The notes: generated by a model not told the origin, from the sequence alone. 64,000 nucleotides of DNA from an uncultured Dorea sp. (GCA_910586965.1 CAJUMF010000005.1:62001-126000); one strand, 5' to 3'; shown: positions 1 to 9,354, numbered from the stretch's first letter. A program made the numbers and translations.

Positions 1-104
1 AGTCTATGCCGATTACAGCATTGACATACATTGTGGCTCTGGTATTGATTTATATGTCAGCATCCTTTATTATTACATTAATGAAGGATAAGAAAAATGT
101 ATAA
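1..104 (+). CDS. C-terminal end of a membrane protein (partial)
   Basis: An open frame enters from the left edge and ends at the TAA at 102-104. The visible 33 residues form one strongly hydrophobic helix (roughly residues 4-27) followed by a short Lys/Asp-rich tail, the usual end of a polytopic permease with its C-terminus in the cytoplasm. The next gene starts 11 bases downstream behind an AGGAGGA ribosome-binding site, so the two are probably co-transcribed and this may be a transporter for the substrate of the downstream cyclodeaminase-family enzyme. The family cannot be named from this fragment. Confidence 0.6.
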   Translation, partial: SMPITALTYIVALVLIYMSASFIITLMKDKKNV

Positions 105-115
105 GGAGGAAGAAT

Positions 116-1102
116 ATGTTACTTTTGTCAAGAGAGGATATTAAAAAGGTGTTTTCTATTAGAGATGCGGTTGAGGCAGATAAAAAAGCATTTACACTTG
201 TTGTAGAAGAGAAATGTGATTCGCCGCTGCGTACAAAGATCCAGGCTCCAAAATATGACGGCTGTTTCCTGTTTATGCCGGCATATGTGGAAGAAATGGA
301 GACAGCATCACTAAAGACGGTGAATATCTTTCCACACAATATTGATAACGGATTGCCTACATCGCCTGCACAGGTGCTTTTGATTGACGGGAAGACGGGA
401 GTCGTAACGGCGGTTTTAGATGGAACTTATGTGACGCAGCTCCGCACGGGAGCGTCTTCCGGTGTGGCATTTGACCTGTTGGCAAAGAAGGATTGCCGGA
501 TTGGAGCCTTAATCGGAACAGGCGGACAGGCCGCTACACAATTGGAGGCAATGATCGCGGTGAGAAAATTAGAGGAAGTGCGCGTGTACGATCTGAATTA
601 TGAGCGGACGATGAAGTTCGCGGAGCGGATGCAAGAGGAACTTAAGGCATACGGAACGAAGATCGTTGCAGTGGATTCTTCAGATGCGGCGGTTGATGAC
701 GCAGATCTTCTCATTACTGTTACACCGTCATCCAAACCAGTGTTTGACGGGACAAAGGTGAAAAAGGGATGTACCATAAGCTGTGTGGGTGCATACCAGC
801 ATCATATGCAGGAGATGGATCCGGCAATTTTGCCGAGAGCGTCAAAGATTTACTTTGATTCTAAGGATGCAGTGCTTTCCGAATCCGGAGATATCCTTAT
901 TCCATTAGAGAAAGGGATTATCACCGAGGATGACTTTACCGGGGATATCGGGGCAGTTGTCAAAGGAGAGCTTATCGGCAGGGAGAACGATGAGGAAATC
1001 ATCGTGTATGAAACGGTTGGCGTTGGAGCGCAGGACTTGGTGACGGCGAAGATTATTTATGAAAAGGCGTTGGAGTCCGGCGTGGGTACACAGTGGGGAT
1101 AA
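116..1102 (+). CDS. Ornithine cyclodeaminase / mu-crystallin family protein
   Basis: 328 residues, the usual length for this NAD(P)-dependent family, which includes ornithine cyclodeaminase, alanine dehydrogenases of the archaeal type and imine reductases. Visible marks are the Lys-x-Val-Asn segment at 67-70, the Arg-Thr-Gly-Ala motif at 110-113 and the Rossmann glycine-rich turn Gly-Thr-Gly-Gly-Gln-Ala at 134-139. The AGGAGGA site 5 bases before the ATG fixes the start. It follows a membrane-protein gene by 11 bases, which suggests amino-acid uptake plus catabolism. Members of the family differ in substrate, so ornithine is not assured; an imine reductase or amino-acid dehydrogenase is equally possible. 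A hairpin terminator follows the stop. Confidence 0.85.
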   Translation: MLLLSREDIKKVFSIRDAVEADKKAFTLVVEEKCDSPLRTKIQAPKYDGCFLFMPAYVEEMETASLKTVNIFPHNIDNGLPTSPAQVLLIDGKTGVVTAVLDGTYVTQLRTGASSGVAFDLLAKKDCRIGALIGTGGQAATQLEAMIAVRKLEEVRVYDLNYERTMKFAERMQEELKAYGTKIVAVDSSDAAVDDADLLITVTPSSKPVFDGTKVKKGCTISCVGAYQHHMQEMDPAILPRASKIYFDSKDAVLSESGDILIPLEKGIITEDDFTGDIGAVVKGELIGRENDEEIIVYETVGVGAQDLVTAKIIYEKALESGVGTQWG

Positions 1103-1123
1103 GTTTAAAATAGTTATAAAAGT

Positions 1124-1149
1124 AAAAAAGTCGCTAATGCGGCTTTTTT
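1124..1149. terminator. Bidirectional terminator between convergent genes
   Basis: An 11-bp stem (1124-1134 with 1139-1149; one T-G wobble) has a 4-base TAAT loop and is flanked by a run of A on the left and T on the right, so it can work from both sides. It ends the cyclodeaminase-family transcript and overlaps the stop codon of the leftward ATPase gene. Confidence 0.7.
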
Positions 1150-2714
1150 ACTCTTTCAATGATACAGCTATGGGGTTTATCCTTACGTTCTTTTACATAG
1201 TTGATTCCTACCAGCAGGATTTCACCAGTGTAATCTGCCAGTGCTTGTGTATATTTTCTATCCTTAATCTGCTGTATGGCGGCGTTTGCTGTTTTGTCAT
1301 ATTTTAATTCCACCACGAGGGCAGGCTTATTAACAAAGGGCAGCGGAAGGAATACTACATCCGCAAAGCCCCGCCCGGAAGGAAGTTCCCTGATGAGACG
1401 ATAGTCCTTTCTTGCACTGTAATATGCAAGTCCTATGGCACAGCTAAGGGAATTCTCATCATTATAAGTGAGTATGGAAGCAGCCTCTGTATGTGCCCGG
1501 TCAAGCCCTTGGGCAACGCTCGCCGCATCACCGCTTAAAGTGTCCGAAAGGAGCCGTTCTGATGCTTTGAGGATGCGCATGATTTCCGGCCAGCCGCTCA
1601 CACTCATGGCATTTTCAAATTCTCCGATAATTTCTTTGTTTGGGATAAATGCCTCTTGTGTCTCCTGGCTATAACCCAGGTATCCAAGATGAATCAACAA
1701 AGTAAGAACATCATCTTTTGTCCTGAAAGTATGCATGTCATTTTGAAAGCTTAATGTGTTTACCTTTATACGTTCTCCGCCAAGCATCTGTACAATGTCA
1801 TTTTTCAGTCCGTCAAAATCCATATCTATATAGAGCTTTAATGCCTCATATGTTTCTGTAGAGGTCCAGAAATTAGAAAGTACATGATTCTTCATAGCCG
1901 CCACAACCGATCTGGGATTATATATGTGTTTAAATCTTCGAAAGCTGTAGCCGTCATACCAATTGCTGATGGTAAAAAAATCCATGTCATACTCTCTGCA
2001 CAGTTCTTTTACCTCCTCTTCCGTAAAGCCGGTATACTCTTCAAATGTAAACTGTCCAGTCATGGAATATTCCCAGAACATGTTAAGAGCAGAATGTTGT
2101 CCATGTTTCTTTACAGGCAGAATTCCTGTCATGTATGCAAGTGCAACATAAGGCTGATCTTTCAGAAGATTTCTCAGGAAATCAAGATACTGCTTCTGCA
2201 AATTCTCTGCCTGTTGTCTTTCCCGCATCATACAATCCCACTCATCGATTAGAAAAATAAATTGATTATCCGTTTTTGCATATATCTTTCTTAATGCGGC
2301 AGCAATTCCCACGTTTCGCTCTGTTAAAATGTCTCCATATTCTTCAAAAAGTTCTTCAAGCAGTTCAGACTCCAAATATTCTGTTATATTTCCAGAACCT
2401 GCTTCGATTAGAAATTGCTGCATATTTAAAAAAATCACATTATACTTATTCAGGTGTATCTGAAATGTATCGCTGTCTTCTATTTTCAACCCTTTGAATA
2501 ATTCGGCGGAATTGCAGCCGCGGCTGTAATAGGCGGCAAGCATTTTGAGCGCCATAGATTTGCCGAAACGTCTTGGCCTGCTGACACATACGAACTTATC
2601 TTCTGTATTGAGGAGAGCATTTGTGCAAGAGATCAGGTTTGTTTTATCCACATATATTTCTGAGCGTATAGATTCCCAAAATCCTTTATTACCCGGATTA
2701 AGATAAATTCCCAT
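1134..2714 (-). CDS. AAA-ATPase-like protein with C-terminal PD-(D/E)XK nuclease domain
   Basis: 526 residues from the chosen ATG at 2714, which has a GGGGG ribosome-binding site 6-7 bases upstream; a 13-residue longer frame from 2753 has none. The N-terminal half is of the AAA-ATPase_like family (PF09820): a P-loop variant RPRRFGKS at 46-53 and a Walker B-like LIDEWD at 155-160. The C-terminus carries a PD-(D/E)XK nuclease core of the PDDEXK_9 type (PF08011) with D452, E469 and K471. Such genes occur in many copies in gut Firmicutes and Bacteroidetes. Their role is unsettled; nucleic-acid processing or conflict functions have been suggested. It is a single gene with no partner nearby. Confidence 0.85.
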   Translation of the reverse strand: MGIYLNPGNKGFWESIRSEIYVDKTNLISCTNALLNTEDKFVCVSRPRRFGKSMALKMLAAYYSRGCNSAELFKGLKIEDSDTFQIHLNKYNVIFLNMQQFLIEAGSGNITEYLESELLEELFEEYGDILTERNVGIAAALRKIYAKTDNQFIFLIDEWDCMMRERQQAENLQKQYLDFLRNLLKDQPYVALAYMTGILPVKKHGQHSALNMFWEYSMTGQFTFEEYTGFTEEEVKELCREYDMDFFTISNWYDGYSFRRFKHIYNPRSVVAAMKNHVLSNFWTSTETYEALKLYIDMDFDGLKNDIVQMLGGERIKVNTLSFQNDMHTFRTKDDVLTLLIHLGYLGYSQETQEAFIPNKEIIGEFENAMSVSGWPEIMRILKASERLLSDTLSGDAASVAQGLDRAHTEAASILTYNDENSLSCAIGLAYYSARKDYRLIRELPSGRGFADVVFLPLPFVNKPALVVELKYDKTANAAIQQIKDRKYTQALADYTGEILLVGINYVKERKDKPHSCIIERVKKPH

Positions 2715-2780
2715 AAATATCCCCCATTTCCTATTCTTTTTTAAGTTTATCATAGGAAAAATGGGGGTGCAAGTAATGAT

Positions 2781-3746
2781 TTATCCCAAGGTTTCTTTTA
2801 ACACACTCTGATAACCAAGATTCAGCAGGCGTTGTTTGACAACTTCGGCATTTTTAATATCTGTATTGGAAAGCAGTATGTAGAGTTTTCCGCCATCCAT
2901 AACTCCCATATAATCGGTCTGCCGTATATTGCAGGCAATCTTTTCGGCTATTTCCTGATAGTTTTGATAACCCGTTACGATTTCCACTACTGTACATTCT
3001 GTTAATCCCTTTGACTTTGCTTCAAGGAATGCGCGGGCAAGATCTGTAAATGCGTCTTCAATCAGCACATTAGTTCCTTCCATGTGATTCTTGCGTCTGA
3101 AACTTGCCATGCAGCGCTTTGCGCGTAAAATGGCATTTTGGACAAGCGTTGTAATAGCTGTAAGACGGTTTGCTGTGAGCAGTGTTATCTGCTGTTTTGG
3201 AATCCCCCAGAACATCAGAATTACCTGTATCTCGTCTTCCGCATATACGGCGCTTGCCATTAATGGAAGTCCGGATTTCCCGGAGGTGTTGATATATATC
3301 TGGCCTTCCTTTAAATCACTGTACATACCTTCCAGTTCTGAATACTTTATGGAATTTCCAAGACGGCGTGCCTGTTGTGAAGTAGCTGAGAATAATCTTG
3401 CGTAATCTCTGTTCACTGCCATATATACAGCCGCGTCTCTGGTATTCATAAGTTCGGCAAGTATGGGCGCCGCATAAAATAATACTTCTTCATTCTTATA
3501 CTTTTCAAGATTGGATATGATTTTATATACCATATTCAAACTATCTTTTTGTTCGTCAGGCTGTTCTTCTGCATCCGATGTTGGTCTGGAATTGCCGTTA
3601 TTAAGGAGCTTTTTGAGTTCTTCAATTTCCCGGTCTTTTTTATCCAGCAGTTTCTTTTGCTTTTCAAGCTCATTTTTCATTTCTTCAATCATTAGTTGTG
3701 CTGTATCCCTGTTCATCATTCGTGGTTCATTTGAATACAATTCCAT
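2781..3746 (-). CDS. Cytosolic coiled-coil protein with GAF-like and degenerate GGDEF-like regions
   Basis: About 321 residues. Residues 10-50 are a charged Lys/Glu heptad-rich coiled coil, then a polar linker, then a region (about 75-210) with GAF-like alternation, then a C-terminal alpha/beta region (about 225-320) that resembles a diguanylate-cyclase fold without a GGDEF signature. This layout recalls the cytoplasmic half of PelD-type c-di-GMP receptors, but no membrane segments and no polysaccharide genes are present. I cannot assign a function; the domain reading is by eye. The ATG at 3746 lies directly after a GTG at 3749; the purine-rich stretch just upstream serves either. It is transcribed towards the ATPase gene, 66 bases away. 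Confidence 0.6.
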   Translation of the reverse strand: MELYSNEPRMMNRDTAQLMIEEMKNELEKQKKLLDKKDREIEELKKLLNNGNSRPTSDAEEQPDEQKDSLNMVYKIISNLEKYKNEEVLFYAAPILAELMNTRDAAVYMAVNRDYARLFSATSQQARRLGNSIKYSELEGMYSDLKEGQIYINTSGKSGLPLMASAVYAEDEIQVILMFWGIPKQQITLLTANRLTAITTLVQNAILRAKRCMASFRRKNHMEGTNVLIEDAFTDLARAFLEAKSKGLTECTVVEIVTGYQNYQEIAEKIACNIRQTDYMGVMDGGKLYILLSNTDIKNAEVVKQRLLNLGYQSVLKETLG

Positions 3747-3897
3747 CACCTCTTTACCTTTTTTAACACAATTATTTTGCGCGTTTTTTCAACAAATGTC
3801 AAGAGAGTTGAAAGCAGAATTACAGCAAATTTGAGGCTGGGCTGAACCAATTTCCTCATGATAACATAATCTATAGAAAAAGCTTTAGGAGTACCTT

Positions 3898-4380
3898 ATG
3901 GATTATGCGAATTTAGTTCCAATTATAGGTGTGATCATGAATATAACGAGGGGCAATGACTGCTGCAGCCAGATGGTGGTTCTCCGGACGGACAATGGCA
4001 TCGTGAATTTTGCCGTGGACATGGATACGGTGATCATCGACAGCAGACAGCTCAGGCAGGGGATGCGTGTGGCGGCATTCTACGACAGCAATCTTCCGGT
4101 GCCGCTTATTTTCCCGCCCCAGTACCGTGCGCAGATCATCACGGTCCTTGGGAGAAACGAACAGGTCATGCTGAATTACTTTGATGAGGAGCTCACGGCG
4201 TCGGACGGCTCGTTGCAACTTAATATAGCGGGAGGCACGGTCATAAAGACGCTGAACGGGCAGAATATCACCTGCAATCTGGGAGGTCATATGCTGCTTG
4301 TGTATTACACGGTTACCACCAGGAGCATCCCGCCCCAGACAACGCCGAGAAAGATTATCGTCCTTTGCAGCGAGGGGTAA
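3898..4380 (+). CDS. Hypothetical protein, 160 residues
   Basis: The start follows AGGAG by 6 bases. The protein is rich in beta-prone stretches (Val/Ile alternation through most of its length), has no signal peptide or membrane segment, and holds two Cys next to each other near residue 22. No known motif was recognised. Similar compact all-beta proteins occur as single genes in Lachnospiraceae. It is transcribed away from the coiled-coil sensor gene across a 150-base gap and is not clearly in an operon with the hydrolase 137 bases downstream. Reading frame and codon use look real; function is unknown. Confidence 0.7.
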   Translation: MDYANLVPIIGVIMNITRGNDCCSQMVVLRTDNGIVNFAVDMDTVIIDSRQLRQGMRVAAFYDSNLPVPLIFPPQYRAQIITVLGRNEQVMLNYFDEELTASDGSLQLNIAGGTVIKTLNGQNITCNLGGHMLLVYYTVTTRSIPPQTTPRKIIVLCSEG

Positions 4381-4517
4381 TATCCCGCAGTCTTTTTTGT
4401 GAATTTTCCTTGGAAAATAAAGGGTCTTATGTTAATATTTATTTGGAACAAAATTAATGTTTCCAAAAAGGATTGCTGACATAATTACGAACTAAGAAGA
4501 AGAGAGGAAGATTTTGC

Positions 4518-5234
4518 ATGGATGTACAGCTTCATTATGTTGTGAGGGGAAATGGGGAACCGCTTATATTACTGCATGGAAATGGAGAAGACGGAACTTA
4601 TTTCAGTCATCAGATTGCTTTTTTCCAGAAGTCATACCGTGTAATTGCGGTGGATACCAGAGGACATGGAAAAACGCCCAGAGGGGAGGAGCCGTTTACG
4701 ATCAGCCAGTTTGCAGATGATCTATATGTTTTTATGAAGGAGCACGAGATCAGACGCGCAGATATGCTTGGTTTTTCGGATGGGGCGAATATTGCGCTTC
4801 TCTTTACAATCCGTCATCCGGAGCGGGTGAACCGTTTGATTTTAAATGGGGCGAATCTGAATCCCGGAGGTTTAAAAACATCCGTAAGATTTTCTTTGAT
4901 GAAAGAATACAGGGCGGCAAAGGCTGCTGCTGACGAGAGTGAAGAGTCGTACAGGAAGATGGAGTTTTTAAGGCTGATGGTAAAGGAACCCAATATCCCT
5001 GTTAATGAGCTCAGGGAAGTGCGTGTTCCGACACTTGTGATTGTCGGAGAGGATGATATGATCAAGAAAAGCCATAGCAGGAAGATATACAAAAAACTTC
5101 CAGCAGCGAAGCTTGTCACGATTCCGGGGAATCATTTTATTGCCAATGAAAATTTTGATCTGTTCAATCTGGAAGTCGCGCAGTTTCTGGAGGAAAACAG
5201 AAAGAGTGAAAATAGAAAAAAAAGTGCATCCTGA
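4518..5234 (+). CDS. Alpha/beta-fold hydrolase
   Basis: 238 residues. The oxyanion-hole segment LLHGNGE is at 18-24, the nucleophile elbow Gly-Phe-Ser-Asp-Gly places Ser87, the acid is Asp179 or Asp180 in the VIVGEDD strand end, and His206 lies in IPGNHF. This is the complete catalytic triad of the family, and the length fits a minimal member without a large lid. Substrate cannot be predicted: esterase, lactonase and C-C hydrolase members look alike here. An 89-base gap separates it from the ABC exporter genes, which may be in the same transcript. Confidence 0.88.
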   Translation: MDVQLHYVVRGNGEPLILLHGNGEDGTYFSHQIAFFQKSYRVIAVDTRGHGKTPRGEEPFTISQFADDLYVFMKEHEIRRADMLGFSDGANIALLFTIRHPERVNRLILNGANLNPGGLKTSVRFSLMKEYRAAKAAADESEESYRKMEFLRLMVKEPNIPVNELREVRVPTLVIVGEDDMIKKSHSRKIYKKLPAAKLVTIPGNHFIANENFDLFNLEVAQFLEENRKSENRKKSAS

Positions 5235-5323
5235 TAAGGATAGCCATTACTTTTTGCGGCTTGCGCATATTTTTGCGCTGCCGCTTTTGATGTCAGAGAA
5301 AAGCTAAAAGGGGAAGATGGATA

Positions 5324-7096
5324 ATGAGATCATTACTTATCTATTTGAAAAATTACAAAAAAGAGACAGTTCTTGCACCGTTATTCAAGCTGTTAGAAGC
5401 ATCTTTTGAACTTCTCGTGCCGCTTGTGATGGCGGCGGTCATTGATAACGGTATTGCAAACAACGACAAGCCTTATGTAGTCAGGATGTGCCTGATCATG
5501 GTGGCACTTGGCATTATCGGGCTTGTGTGCTCGATCACTGCCCAGTATTTTTCAGCGAAGGCGGCTACCGGTTTTGCGACGGAACTTCGAAAATCCCTGT
5601 TTGCGCATATCCAGAATTTTAGTTATACAAAGATGGACACCATCGGAACCTCTACGCTGATCACGAGGATGACCAGCGATGTCAATCAGGTGCAGTCGGG
5701 AGTGAATCTGGTGCTGCGGCTGTTCTTACGTTCGCCGTTTATCGTAGTGGGAGCAATGGTGATGGCATTTACCGTGGACGTTAAAGGAGCGATGGTGTTT
5801 GTGGTGGCGATTCCTCTGCTTTCCGTTGTCGTGTTCGGAATCATGCTGATCACCATGCCTCTTTATAAAAAAGTGCAGTCGGATCTGGACCGGGTGCTTT
5901 TGATCACCCGGGAGAACCTGATGGGTGCAAGGGTGATCCGTGCCTTTAACAAAGAAAGGTATGAGCAGCAGAATTTTGAAAAGAGTAACCAGGAGCTGAC
6001 GGATGCACAGAAATATGTCGGGAAGCTTTCAGGGCTGATGAACCCGCTGACCTACATCATCGTAAACGGAGCGCTGATCGTACTGATCTATGTGGGAGCG
6101 CTGCGGGTAGATGCGGGGATTCTCACCCAGGGCGAGGTTGTGGCGCTGATCAATTATATGTCTCAGATCCTTGTGGAGCTTGTAAAACTTGCGAACCTCA
6201 TTATTACCGTGACGAAGGCTATCGCCTGCGGGAACCGGATTGGGCGTGTGTTTGAGGAGAAAGCCGGTGTACCGGAGGGAGATACAGACGGTAAAAACAT
6301 AAGTGCGGATGGCAAAGCTTCGGATGAGGTGTTTGTGGAGTTCGACCATGTGTCCATGCGCTATGAGGGCGCGGGAGCGGATTCCCTCAGTGATATCAGC
6401 TTCCGGGTAAAGCGGGGGCAGACGGTCGGTATCATCGGTGGGACAGGCTCAGGAAAATCATCGGTTATAAATCTGATCCCGAGATTCTATGATGCGTCTG
6501 CCGGCCAGGTGAGGATTGATGGAAAAGATGTGAAAGATTATAAGATAAAGAGCCTGCGTAAGCGGATTGGTGTTGTCCCTCAAAGGGCCGTGCTGTTTAA
6601 AGGGACGATTGCGGAAAATCTTCGCTGGGGCAATGAAGCGGCTTCGGAGGAAGAGCTTTGGGAGGCGGCAGAGACGGCGCAGGCAAAGGAGTTTTTAGTC
6701 AGCAGAGAAGAAGGGTTTTCATTTAAGGTCTCCCAGGACGGAAAGAATTTGTCAGGGGGGCAGCGGCAGAGACTTACGATTGCACGGGCGCTGGTGCGAA
6801 GACCGGAGATATTGATCTTAGATGACAGTGCATCTGCCCTCGACTTTGCGACAGACGCGAAACTTCGCGCAGCGATCCGGCAGATGGAGGGCAGTCCGAC
6901 GGTGTTCATCGTATCTCAGCGGGCCTCTTCCATCATGTACGCGGATCTGATCTTAGTATTAGACGACGGAGAGATGGCAGGTCTTGGAACTCACGAGGAG
7001 CTGCTCGGAGATTGCGGCATCTATCAGGAGATCTATTATTCCCAGTTCCCGAAGGAATCGGAAGAAACAAGAGAAAGCGGAAAGGGGGCGCAGTAA
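5324..7096 (+). CDS. ABC exporter half-transporter, subunit with degenerate catalytic site
   Basis: 590 residues: a six-helix type IV transmembrane domain (about 1-310) fused to a nucleotide-binding domain (about 335-575). Walker A is GGTGSGKSS and the signature is the canonical LSGGQRQR, but Walker B ends Leu-Asp-Asp, so the catalytic Glu is replaced by Asp. The next gene, one base after this stop codon, encodes the partner with an intact Walker B Glu. That pairing is the mark of heterodimeric exporters (BmrCD, TM287/288 type), where one ATP site is degenerate. Substrate is unknown; drug or lipid export is typical of the class. A good AGGGGA site precedes the ATG. Confidence 0.9.
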   Translation: MRSLLIYLKNYKKETVLAPLFKLLEASFELLVPLVMAAVIDNGIANNDKPYVVRMCLIMVALGIIGLVCSITAQYFSAKAATGFATELRKSLFAHIQNFSYTKMDTIGTSTLITRMTSDVNQVQSGVNLVLRLFLRSPFIVVGAMVMAFTVDVKGAMVFVVAIPLLSVVVFGIMLITMPLYKKVQSDLDRVLLITRENLMGARVIRAFNKERYEQQNFEKSNQELTDAQKYVGKLSGLMNPLTYIIVNGALIVLIYVGALRVDAGILTQGEVVALINYMSQILVELVKLANLIITVTKAIACGNRIGRVFEEKAGVPEGDTDGKNISADGKASDEVFVEFDHVSMRYEGAGADSLSDISFRVKRGQTVGIIGGTGSGKSSVINLIPRFYDASAGQVRIDGKDVKDYKIKSLRKRIGVVPQRAVLFKGTIAENLRWGNEAASEEELWEAAETAQAKEFLVSREEGFSFKVSQDGKNLSGGQRQRLTIARALVRRPEILILDDSASALDFATDAKLRAAIRQMEGSPTVFIVSQRASSIMYADLILVLDDGEMAGLGTHEELLGDCGIYQEIYYSQFPKESEETRESGKGAQ

Positions 7097-7097
7097 G

Positions 7098-8846
7098 ATG
7101 GGAAAAGACAGACAGACAGAGACATTAAAAAAAGTATTTCACCGGCTTGGGCGCTACCGGATCTTCCTTTTGTTCACGATATTGCTGTCGGTAGTGACAG
7201 TTGCCCTTACGCTTTATATCCCAAAGCTTACGGGAAAGGCTGTAGACTGCATTGTGACGAAGGGGCAGGTAGATTTTGGGGGAGTGATGGAAATCCTTGT
7301 TCAGATAGGCATCTGTATTCTGATTACCGCATTTGCCCAATGGCTGATGAATATCTGCAATAATAAGATGACTTATCAGATTGTGCGCGACATCCGCAAT
7401 GATGCATTTAAAAAGATTGAGATCCTGCCGCTTAAATATATCGACGGACATCCTTATGGAGAGGTGGTAAGCCGCGTAATTGCGGATGTGGATCAGTTTG
7501 CAGACGGGCTTTTGATGGGATTTACCCAGTTGTTTACCGGGGTTGCGACCATTGTGGGGACGTTTTGCTTTATGCTGTCGGTGAATGTAAAGATTACGCT
7601 GGTGGTTGTGCTGATCACACCGGTATCCTTTCTGGTGGCTGGATTTATCGCGAAGCGCACATACACCATGTTCAAACTGCAGTCAGAGACGAGAGGGGAG
7701 CAGACGGGGCTGATTGAGGAGATGATCGGGAACCAGAAGATCGTGCAGGCTTTTGGGCAGACAGAGAAGGTCATGGAGCGGTTTGACGAGGTGAATGCAA
7801 GACTTAAGGATTGTTCTTTAAAGGCTGTGTTCTTTTCATCTATTACGAATCCTGCCACTCGGTTTGTCAACAGCCTGGTGTATACAGGAGTCGGCGTGAC
7901 AGGAGCAATCGGGGTGATAAACGGGGCGTTGAGCGTCGGGCAGCTCACCAGCTTCTTGAGCTATGCGAATCAGTATACGAAGCCGTTTAATGAGATATCC
8001 GGCGTGGTGACAGAGCTTCAGAATGCCATTGCCTGTGCAAAACGGATTTTTGATCTCATTGAGGAGGAGCCGCAGGTTCCGGAGCCGGAGACGGCAGTGA
8101 AACTTACAGATGTAAAGGGTAATATAAATCTTGATGATGTGTCCTTTTCCTATGTTCCGGAGAGTAAGCTTATCGAACATTTTAATCTCGAGGTGAAGCC
8201 GGGGCAGAGAGTGGCGATCGTGGGTCCGACCGGATGCGGAAAGACGACGCTTATTAATCTTTTGATGCGGTTTTACGATGTGACGGATGGAAGTATTAAG
8301 GTGGAGGATATTGATATCCGGGATTTGACAAGGAAAAGCCTTCGGGCGGGATACGGTATGGTGCTCCAGGAGACGTGGCTTAAGACCGGGACGATCCGGG
8401 ACAACATTATCATGGGTAAGCCGGACGCTACCCAGGAGCAGATCATGGCGGCAGCGAAGGCGTCTCACGCCCACAGCTTTATTAAGCGGCTGCCCAAGGG
8501 ATATGATACCTGGATTACTGAGGACGGCGGCAATCTGTCCCAAGGGCAGAAACAGCTTTTGTGTATCACGAGACTGATGTTAGTGAAGCCGCCTATGCTT
8601 ATCTTAGATGAGGCGACTTCATCTATAGATACGCGCACGGAGATACGGATCCAGAAGGCATTTGCCCGGCTGATGGAAGGGCGTACCAGCTTTATCGTAG
8701 CACATCGGTTATCGACAATCCGCGAGGCAGACGTGATTCTGGTCATGAAGGACGGGAAGATCATCGAGCAGGGAAGCCATGAGGAGCTGCTTAAGAAGGG
8801 CGGGTTCTATCAGAGCTTATACCAGAGCCAGTTTGCCGGAGCTTAG
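7098..8846 (+). CDS. ABC exporter half-transporter, catalytic partner subunit
   Basis: 582 residues from the ATG at 7098, which overlaps nothing and sits one base after the previous stop behind a GGGGG-containing site; an in-frame extension to 6984 would run deep into the upstream gene and is rejected. Transmembrane domain about 20-320, nucleotide-binding domain about 345-575 with Walker A GPTGCGKTT, a non-canonical signature LSQGQKQ and an intact Walker B ending Leu-Asp-Glu. The altered signature here and the Asp-for-Glu change in the partner fall in the same composite ATP site, so one site should be non-hydrolysing and the other active. Together the two genes make one exporter. Confidence 0.9.
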   Translation: MGKDRQTETLKKVFHRLGRYRIFLLFTILLSVVTVALTLYIPKLTGKAVDCIVTKGQVDFGGVMEILVQIGICILITAFAQWLMNICNNKMTYQIVRDIRNDAFKKIEILPLKYIDGHPYGEVVSRVIADVDQFADGLLMGFTQLFTGVATIVGTFCFMLSVNVKITLVVVLITPVSFLVAGFIAKRTYTMFKLQSETRGEQTGLIEEMIGNQKIVQAFGQTEKVMERFDEVNARLKDCSLKAVFFSSITNPATRFVNSLVYTGVGVTGAIGVINGALSVGQLTSFLSYANQYTKPFNEISGVVTELQNAIACAKRIFDLIEEEPQVPEPETAVKLTDVKGNINLDDVSFSYVPESKLIEHFNLEVKPGQRVAIVGPTGCGKTTLINLLMRFYDVTDGSIKVEDIDIRDLTRKSLRAGYGMVLQETWLKTGTIRDNIIMGKPDATQEQIMAAAKASHAHSFIKRLPKGYDTWITEDGGNLSQGQKQLLCITRLMLVKPPMLILDEATSSIDTRTEIRIQKAFARLMEGRTSFIVAHRLSTIREADVILVMKDGKIIEQGSHEELLKKGGFYQSLYQSQFAGA

Positions 8847-8919
8847 ATTTACAGGCGTTTACAGGGCATAAGGTCAGCACGGGATTTGACGTGTACAAAG
8901 ATTTTGCGGAGAAGGTTTT

Positions 8920-9276
8920 ATGAGAGAGAAAAAAGAAGTGATTGCGTACTGCATGACTCTTGGAAAGGTATATGAGGATTATCCTTTTCATGACGACAAC
9001 TGGTGTGTGATGCGGCATAAGGATACGAAAAAAACATTTGCCTATATCTACACCAAACAGGAGCATGTGTGGGTCAATGTAAAATGCGAGCCGCAGTGGA
9101 GGGACTTCTGGCGTGATGCGTTTGCGTCGGTTGTCCCGGCCTATCACATGAATAAAACACACTGGAATTCGGTGATTCTTGACGGGACGGTTCCGGAAAA
9201 AGAGATAAAGCGGATGATCGCAGAGAGCTTTGACCTGACCCAGGACAGAAAAAGAGCAGGCGGGAAAAGCAGGTAG
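8920..9276 (+). CDS. MmcQ/YjbR family protein
   Basis: 118 residues, the full length of this small double-wing DNA-binding-like family. The early DYPFHDD segment, the central VNVKCEP strand and the late NKTHWNSV segment match its conserved pattern. Members have a CyaY-like fold and are often annotated as DNA-binding, but their cellular role is not established. It follows the ABC exporter by 73 bases and ends at a long hairpin shared with the convergent cysteine-cluster gene. Confidence 0.85.
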   Translation: MREKKEVIAYCMTLGKVYEDYPFHDDNWCVMRHKDTKKTFAYIYTKQEHVWVNVKCEPQWRDFWRDAFASVVPAYHMNKTHWNSVILDGTVPEKEIKRMIAESFDLTQDRKRAGGKSR

Positions 9277-9293
9277 AGAAAAATCAGGCAGAA

Positions 9294-9354
9294 GAACAGG
9301 CAGGAGTAGGAAAGTGTAATCTTTAGGTTACAGACTTTCTTCTCCTGCCTGTTC
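9294..9354. terminator. Long hairpin shared by two convergent genes
   Basis: An approximately 26-bp imperfect stem (about 9294-9319 with 9328-9354) has an 8-base loop. The right arm contains the stop codon and last eight codons of the leftward cysteine-cluster gene, so coding sequence doubles as the hairpin. It probably stops transcription from both directions, although the T tract is weak. Confidence 0.55.

Noticed and set aside
6984..7097. Longer N-terminus for the second ABC subunit
   Set aside because: It would overlap the first subunit by over 110 bases, while the ATG at 7098 has a good ribosome-binding site and normal family length.
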